Both the position numbers and the translations under genes were made by a program. Of a stretch of DNA of 64,000 nt, positions 59,031 to 64,000 are shown one piece after another; positions within the stretch are counted from its first letter, which is position 1; each line of letters begins with the position of its first letter. The notes beneath the pieces are model-generated. The model saw only the letters and a list, made by a program, of their open reading frames with translations, did no database searches and was not told the origin of the DNA. Location of the stretch: positions 519,329-583,328 of the forward strand of contig CAJXVS010000003.1 in NCBI GenBank assembly GCA_913061265.1, read 5' to 3'. The DNA comes from an uncultured Halobacteriovorax sp. Its GTDB lineage: Bacteria; Bdellovibrionota; Bacteriovoracia; Bacteriovoracales; Bacteriovoracaceae.

Positions 59031-61253
59031 ATGAAGAGTTCCAAAAAAATCAAAATAATTTCGATCTGCGTTATCCTCTTAATCTCTACTTTAGTGGCGG
59101 TTACTTTCTATGCTCGCCAAAAATTCAACCCAGAGTCCTTGAAAGCGGAGCTGATTACTACTTTGGGTGAATTGTATCCTAACTTGAAGATTGATCTTGG
59201 GAGCCTAGAAGTCGGCTTTGGTCTGAATAGTCATATTAAAATCTCAGAGATTAAACTTAGCTCAAAGATTCTTGAGTTAGATAAAGCAAGCCTAGCAAGC
59301 TTTGATCTAATCGATGTTAAAATTCCGGTTTTTAATATTCTTACTGGTGGCGGAACGATTGTTTTAGAAGTTAAGAAACCAGAAATAGAGTTTAGATCAA
59401 TTGAAAAAGGGACCAACTGGTCGAAGACTTTAGAGGGACCTGATAGTGAAGGAGAGGTAGATCAAACTAAGAAACCAAAGCTACCTGGCTTTTTAGCAAA
59501 CTCTCAAATAAATGCCTATATGCAGAACTTACTTTTTAAACATGTAGGGCAAGAAGGAAAAATAAATAGATACAACTTTAATGAAATATCATTAAAAGAC
59601 ATTGGAATAAAAAGACCAATGGCCATTAAGCTAACCTCCAATATCGAATTTACGAGTAATCAATTAATTAAGTTCTCAATAGATTCAATTGGAGAGTTTA
59701 GTCTAAAAAGCTTTTTAGAAGACAGAGTTATAAGAACGAAGGCGATCTCTAAAATTTCAGATCTTTCTATAGGTGAGAAAACGCTTGAATTAGGAGAGAT
59801 TAGTTTAAATACAAATCTATTGTTTCGAAATGATAAAACCGGACGAATCTCATATGAGGTTAAAAGTGATAATTTATTAGAAACAAAAGGTGAGTACTTA
59901 ATACTTAAAGATGAGGGGACACTCAAGATTGATAAATTCCTTGTCTCTCTCGTTGGATTGAATAAAGTATATCCTTTTAAAACAGAAAGCCTCAATCTGG
60001 GAGATTCTTCTATTAGCTTAGATGGTGAAGTGATTATTAATAAAGAAGGCAATCTTAAACCATATCTTAAAGCTAAACTTATCAAGTCTCTTTTTTATGA
60101 AGTGGATCCAATCAAACTTGAGCTTGAAAGCGGAGTCTTAGTCCTAACAGAGAATAAATTTGATCTATCTACAGCATTCTCTACTTTGAAAGGAAGAGGA
60201 GAGTTAAAACTTAGTAATGAGTTTGATCTTAACAAAAAGTTAGATCTCGCAGGGCTAGAGCCATTTGAAGCATCATTAGATTTAAATGGTCTTATCATCG
60301 AGGAGTCATCAATTAGAAAACTGATGGAACCAAGAGTAGAAAAGGCAGAGTCAAAAGAAGTATCTAAAGATATTAAGCCTATCATCCCATTTGTTTTAGA
60401 CCTCAAAATTAAGAATATTCTTCTTTTAAAAGAGGTCTTAAATGGAAAAGCTCAGATATCTGCTGTTAAAGAAAAGATAGCTGTTAAGAACCTAGATCTT
60501 AAGTTAGCCGGTGGAAGCCTATTAGTTAATTCTACAACAGAGATGTTGAAGAATGCTTCTACTCATAAATTTAGTATCGATCTTGAAAAGATTAACTTGA
60601 ATAGTTTTAAGTCTTTGGCGTCAAAAGAAATGCCTTTTGCCACAGGTATCCTTAGTGGTTCTATTGCTGGTAACGCAAAATCAGATGTTAAAGGAATGAC
60701 CTATAGTGTTTTTCTTAAGGGGCAGGCCCAAGATGGGAAAGTTATCAATTATGACTTTTCAGAAGTTATCAATGAAAGGCTTGATAAGATAAATGAGCTT
60801 CCTTACTTTAATAAGAAACCACTAAAAAGAATAAAGATCCCTCAAGACTATGAAAAAATCACTTACGATTTTCATGTTAAAGAAGGATTAGTGAAAATTA
60901 AAAAGATTCATATGATAGGGATTAAAAAGAAGATTGAATTAAAGAGTGAAGGGCAGTTAAAAGAAAAAGGTAATAGTGATGTTTATATAAACTTTTTTGA
61001 TAAGAAGAAAAACTATCTTAAATTTTTAAAAGAAGTCGATATGAACTCGTTTCCCACAAGAATGGTCGGGACAGGTTATGAGCTAAAACCAGACTATAAC
61101 TACACAACGAAAATATTTTTAAAAAAAGCTGAGAAAAGAATTAAGAAAAAAGCCAAAGCAGCTGTTAAAAAAGTAATTAAAAAAGAAACTAATAAGCTTA
61201 AAGAAAAAGCAAAGTCTAAAGCGAAAGACTTATTAAAGGACCTCTTTAAATGA
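59031..61253 (+). CDS. AsmA-like inner-membrane protein
   Basis: The 740-residue protein has an N-terminal membrane anchor (ISICVILLISTLVAVTFYA), then the AsmA pattern FNPESLKAELITTLGELYPNLKIDLGSLEVGF and long beta-rich repeats. The final 60 residues are extremely Lys-rich (KKAEKRIKKKAKAAVKKV...), predicted helical and highly positive. AsmA proteins span the periplasm and affect outer-membrane lipid. It is a second member of the superfamily in this window besides TamB. ATGA overlap with mtnA. Confidence 0.8.
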   Translation: MKSSKKIKIISICVILLISTLVAVTFYARQKFNPESLKAELITTLGELYPNLKIDLGSLEVGFGLNSHIKISEIKLSSKILELDKASLASFDLIDVKIPVFNILTGGGTIVLEVKKPEIEFRSIEKGTNWSKTLEGPDSEGEVDQTKKPKLPGFLANSQINAYMQNLLFKHVGQEGKINRYNFNEISLKDIGIKRPMAIKLTSNIEFTSNQLIKFSIDSIGEFSLKSFLEDRVIRTKAISKISDLSIGEKTLELGEISLNTNLLFRNDKTGRISYEVKSDNLLETKGEYLILKDEGTLKIDKFLVSLVGLNKVYPFKTESLNLGDSSISLDGEVIINKEGNLKPYLKAKLIKSLFYEVDPIKLELESGVLVLTENKFDLSTAFSTLKGRGELKLSNEFDLNKKLDLAGLEPFEASLDLNGLIIEESSIRKLMEPRVEKAESKEVSKDIKPIIPFVLDLKIKNILLLKEVLNGKAQISAVKEKIAVKNLDLKLAGGSLLVNSTTEMLKNASTHKFSIDLEKINLNSFKSLASKEMPFATGILSGSIAGNAKSDVKGMTYSVFLKGQAQDGKVINYDFSEVINERLDKINELPYFNKKPLKRIKIPQDYEKITYDFHVKEGLVKIKKIHMIGIKKKIELKSEGQLKEKGNSDVYINFFDKKKNYLKFLKEVDMNSFPTRMVGTGYELKPDYNYTTKIFLKKAEKRIKKKAKAAVKKVIKKETNKLKEKAKSKAKDLLKDLFK

Positions 61254-62281
61254 TAAAACCACTCATTTGGGAAAATGATATTCTTAAACTAATAGATCAG
61301 CGTAAATTACCTCTTAGTGAAGAGTACGTTGATATTACTAACTTAGAAGAATGCTTCGATTCGATAAAAGACATGATAGTTAGAGGCGCGCCATTGATTG
61401 GTTTTACAGCCTTATGGGGAATGGTTCTTGATATAAAGAATAACCCTAACTATGGAATTGATGAGATTACTAAATCTGCAGATTATTTAAAGACGGCAAG
61501 ACCGACAGCAGTTAACCTCGCTTATGAAGTTGACCGGGCAGTCGATCTGGCTAAAGACTCTTTAGATACTTATGAACAACGATTAAGAATATTTGCTCAA
61601 GATCAAATGGATCTTTTGTATGAGAACAATCTAACAATGGCGAAAATCGCCCAAAAGGATTTAGAATCGAGATTCGGAGATAAGAAACTTAGGTTAATGA
61701 CTCTTTGTAATACAGGGGCTCTGGCCTGTGGACCAATGGGTACCGCTCTTGGCGTCATCTCTCACCTTGCCTCTCAAGGGAAGGTTGAGATGGTCTATGC
61801 TTCAGAAACAAGGCCATATCTACAGGGGGGAAGGCTAACCGCCTATGAACTTTGTAAGGAAAATATTCCCCATAAAATTACAGTTGAAGGCGCTTTTAGT
61901 TATATCTTAGAAAATAAACTAGTCGACGCTATTTTCATTGGTGCGGATCGTATTGTGAGAAATGGCGATACGGCGAATAAGATTGGTTCTTCCACTTTAG
62001 CTATAGTCGCTAAGTATTACGGTGTTCCTTTCTATGTTGTGGCCCCTACTTCGTCCTTTGATCTAGATTCTAGAACTGGCGATGAAATTGAAATTGAATT
62101 AAGACCGGAAGAAGAGATCTTAAGCGCTCTCGATTCAAGAATTGCTCCAAAAGAAAGTAAGGCGCTTAATCCGAGTTTTGATGTAACAAGAGCCCGAAAT
62201 ATTGCAGGGATCATTTGTGAAAAAGGTCTTATTCAAGATCCTATCTCAACGGAAAGCCTTCTCAAGGTAGTGGAGTCTTAG
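61250..62281 (+). CDS. mtnA: S-methyl-5-thioribose-1-phosphate isomerase
   Basis: The 343-residue protein has IVRGAPLIGFTALWGM, RPTAVNLAYEVDR, TLCNTGALACG (catalytic Cys) and FIGADRIVRNGDTANKIGS (catalytic Asp), as in MtnA of the methionine salvage pathway. The relatives eIF2B-alpha and ribose-1,5-bisphosphate isomerase share the fold, but the motifs favour MtnA. No other salvage gene is adjacent. It overlaps the genes on both sides. Confidence 0.9.
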   Translation: MIKPLIWENDILKLIDQRKLPLSEEYVDITNLEECFDSIKDMIVRGAPLIGFTALWGMVLDIKNNPNYGIDEITKSADYLKTARPTAVNLAYEVDRAVDLAKDSLDTYEQRLRIFAQDQMDLLYENNLTMAKIAQKDLESRFGDKKLRLMTLCNTGALACGPMGTALGVISHLASQGKVEMVYASETRPYLQGGRLTAYELCKENIPHKITVEGAFSYILENKLVDAIFIGADRIVRNGDTANKIGSSTLAIVAKYYGVPFYVVAPTSSFDLDSRTGDEIEIELRPEEEILSALDSRIAPKESKALNPSFDVTRARNIAGIICEKGLIQDPISTESLLKVVES

Positions 62282-63204
62282 TGGAAAAACGAGCATCTAT
62301 TGATATCGGATCAAATACTATTTTATTATTAGCTGCAGAAGTTAATGATACTCCTTTCTCTTATAAAGAGATCTTAAATGAAACCTTCGTGACAAGTTTA
62401 GGAAAGGACTTAGATAAGTCTGGAGTCTTTTGTGAGAACTCCCTTAAGGACAGTTATGAAGCTCTTAGTGTTTATAAGGAAAAAGTAGAATCTATTGGAA
62501 TCTCTCCTGCTGATGTTATTGTTACGGCAACAGAAGCTTCTAGAGTGGCAAAGAACTCAAAAGAATTCTTCGATAAAGTTAAGTCAGAACTTGGCTTTAG
62601 TGTTCAAATCATTAGCGCTTTAGGGGAAGCATATTATACTTCTCTTGGCGTGATCAAAGGTCATAAGTTAGATTCGCAAACCGCAGTCATCATGGATGTG
62701 GGCGGTGCAAGCACAGAGCTTATCCTAATAGAAATCGAGCCTTTTGAGATCATAAGAACAATTAGTTTACCAGTAGGTTCAGTTCGTGGAACGGATTGGA
62801 TTGAAGACGGAAGTTTCGAAACACGGATGAAAAACCTTCTCGATAATGAAGAACTCGATCATTTCAAGTCTGATTACCTTCTTTGTGTTGCGGGAAGCAT
62901 GACCAGCTTAGGTGGAATGATTAAAGGTCTAAAGAAGTACGATAGTAATGAAGTAAATGGGTCAGCTATTGGTTTTGAAAAGTATTTACAGTTTTTTGAA
63001 TCAATTGAAGGGCTAAAACCTGAAGATCTTCTGGAAAAGTTTCCTTTTCTTGGAAAAAGAGCGAAAAGTATTTTGGCTGGAGCCCGACTTGGACTTAAAA
63101 TGGGTAAGAGGTTAGAAATCAAATCTTTTGAGATCTCAACCTTTGGATTACGTTATGGAACCCTTTTTTCTGGAAAGATAGAGTCTAAATATGGCGAGCT
63201 TTGA
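62281..63204 (+). CDS. Ppx/GppA exopolyphosphatase-family protein
   Basis: The 307-residue protein has the ASKHA motifs ASIDIGSNTILLLAA (phosphate 1), VIMDVGGASTELILIE (phosphate 2) and TATEASRVAKNSKEF. It is the short single-module form without the HD domain. Family members hydrolyse polyphosphate or the 5' phosphate of pppGpp. GTG start overlaps the mtnA stop by one base. The downstream cyclic-nucleotide-binding gene starts inside its end. Confidence 0.85.
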   Translation: MEKRASIDIGSNTILLLAAEVNDTPFSYKEILNETFVTSLGKDLDKSGVFCENSLKDSYEALSVYKEKVESIGISPADVIVTATEASRVAKNSKEFFDKVKSELGFSVQIISALGEAYYTSLGVIKGHKLDSQTAVIMDVGGASTELILIEIEPFEIIRTISLPVGSVRGTDWIEDGSFETRMKNLLDNEELDHFKSDYLLCVAGSMTSLGGMIKGLKKYDSNEVNGSAIGFEKYLQFFESIEGLKPEDLLEKFPFLGKRAKSILAGARLGLKMGKRLEIKSFEISTFGLRYGTLFSGKIESKYGEL

Positions 63205-63658
63205 TAAACCCGTAGATTATAAAGAAGGCACAGTTATCTTTTCTGAAGGTGAGCCTAGTAGTTATATGTATATTGTTGTCTCTGGAGAGATTAGAATCTT
63301 CAAAGAAGATAAAGACCGTTTAATTCCAATTTCAATTGCTAAGAGCAAGAATTTTATTGGAGAACTTTCAATCTTCAGTGATGAGCCAAGGAGTGTCTCG
63401 GCCATCGCAGTTTCACCATCAACTGTGATCATGCTTAAGAAAAGTGATATTAGAAAAGTCATTAAAGAATGCCCGGACTGGGTTTCAAATATCATGGTTA
63501 CCCTTTCAGATCGACTGAGAGGCTCTATCGATATGCTTAGAGAGCATAGGATTGTAGATGACATCACTAATGCAGGTGATGAACTCGATTCAAAGGCAGA
63601 GAAAAAATTTCATAAATTAATTCAAGACTATAGGAAAAGAAGAGGACTTAAAAAGTAG
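63191..63658 (+). CDS. cyclic-nucleotide-binding-domain protein without DNA-binding domain
   Basis: The 155-residue protein is one CRP-type sensor domain: VIFSEGEPSSYMYIVVSGEIRIFKE, then NFIGELSIFSDEPRSVSAIAVSPSTVIML, where the phosphate-binding cassette G-E-L/F...R-S is close to consensus. A helix of about 45 residues follows, with no helix-turn-helix. It may gate a partner by cAMP or cGMP, or have lost ligand binding. It overlaps ppx by 14 bases. Confidence 0.85.
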   Translation: MASFDKPVDYKEGTVIFSEGEPSSYMYIVVSGEIRIFKEDKDRLIPISIAKSKNFIGELSIFSDEPRSVSAIAVSPSTVIMLKKSDIRKVIKECPDWVSNIMVTLSDRLRGSIDMLREHRIVDDITNAGDELDSKAEKKFHKLIQDYRKRRGLKK

Positions 63659-63950
63659 TTAGATTGTAATCTGTCTTCTTTTTAATAAGTTTCCAAGGAT
63701 CGAGACAATCTTCTGTTGTGCTCTCTTGGTATCTCTTTCTTCGTTCTTAAGAGTTGTTGTTAGGACTTGATAAGCCTGTTCAGCATAATCTCTCTCAGCA
63801 AGAGCTAAAACTCTTCTTTGAAAGTCTCTAGGCGTGTCTTTTAGGGCAAGTCCCCAAATCGCAGGCTTAACATAGTTAAAGATAAGATGAAGTTCATCGT
63901 CTCCTAGTCTATTTAAGTCGCTAAATGTGAGACAGTTCTCAGTCAATTCC
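63659..63950 (-). CDS. FliG-like C-terminal domain protein (5' truncated by contig end)
   Basis: About 96 residues remain. LTFSDLNRLGDDELHLIFNYVKPAIWGLALKDTP and AQQKIVSILGNLLKRRQI follow the FliG C-terminal pattern, where the flagellar switch protein contacts the stator and MotA charges. The size of the missing part is unknown. The apparent start MCIRDR in this frame is read from adapter sequence and is not biological. It abuts the upstream convergent gene stop to stop. Confidence 0.7.
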
Positions 63951-64000
63951 CTGTCTCTTATACACATCTGACGCTGCCGACGACTCCTTACGTGTAGATC
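63951..64000. other. Illumina Nextera adapter contamination
   Basis: The Tn5 mosaic end CTGTCTCTTATACACATCT begins at 63951. It is followed by GACGCTGCCGACGA, then CTCCTTAC (63984-63991, the reverse complement of the common i5 index GTAAGGAG), then GTGTAGATC, the start of the P5 region. This is sequencing read-through that was not trimmed. Genomic sequence ends at about 63950. Confidence 0.98.

Noticed and set aside
1..64000. tRNA, rRNA, CRISPR arrays, insertion sequences and prophage
   Set aside because: I looked for T-loop-like GGTTCGAATCC, regularly spaced repeats, transposase frames and phage structural genes, and saw none.

Overview
The window is AT-rich bacterial chromosome from what looks like a member of the Bdellovibrionota, most like the Bacteriovorax/Halobacteriovorax group. 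The clues are tandem flagellins, a Tad pilus locus, two full-length Lon proteases, a large Omp85/TamB pair and many small secreted proteins. This placement is inferred from gene content and composition, not from a tree. I see no tRNA, rRNA, CRISPR array, insertion sequence or prophage. The last 50 bases are not genomic: they are an Illumina Nextera adapter with an index and the start of P5, so the contig ends at about 63950.

Layout. 1-6966: tail of an upstream gene, then a TamB-like inner-membrane protein and an Omp85 protein with about six POTRA domains. 6967-7989: rplM-rpsI with a clear sigma70 promoter and terminator. 8009-10582: a divergent UvrA paralogue. 10616-13119: a sigma28-type promoter and an operon for a secreted protein and a matrixin-like zinc protease. 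13204-16388: AMIN-like protein, lon and rpoZ. 16543-17416: small genes. 17543-23602 (minus): peptide-binding lipoprotein, alaS, recX and recA, with a hairpin between recA and recX. 24008-33319: pgpA, a RelA/SpoT-like protein, a hydrolase, an FHA protein, recG, greA, small proteins, an ABC1 kinase and a GNAT protein. 33428-35572: two flagellins with unusual leaders. 35758-37739: an RmlD-like protein, an unknown gene and a doubtful Cys-rich lipoprotein. 37811-45722: Tad/Flp pilus operon with five prepilin-like proteins, CpaA, CpaB, CpaC, a CpaE-CpaF fusion and TadB. 45738-47438: secreted YD/RHS-repeat protein. 47558-49956: three small secreted peptides and an aldehyde dehydrogenase. 49993-53197 (minus): second lon, a CheY-like regulator and a small protein. 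53420-63658: glmU, glmS, a UvrD/PcrA helicase, an AsmA-like protein, mtnA, ppx and a cyclic-nucleotide-binding protein. 63659-63950: a truncated FliG-like gene.

Two regulatory layers can be read from the DNA. Sigma28 (FliA)-type promoters of the form TAAAGTTT-N11-GCCGATAA precede the metalloprotease operon, the Tad pilus operon and the RHS gene. This suggests they are co-expressed with motility, as in the attack phase of predatory relatives. Sigma54-type promoters precede two nearly identical secreted mini-peptides. Each has the same 8-3-8 palindrome about 70 bp upstream of its -24 element, and a related palindrome lies upstream of the first flagellin. This peptide/sigma54/palindrome arrangement is the best candidate for an undescribed system here.
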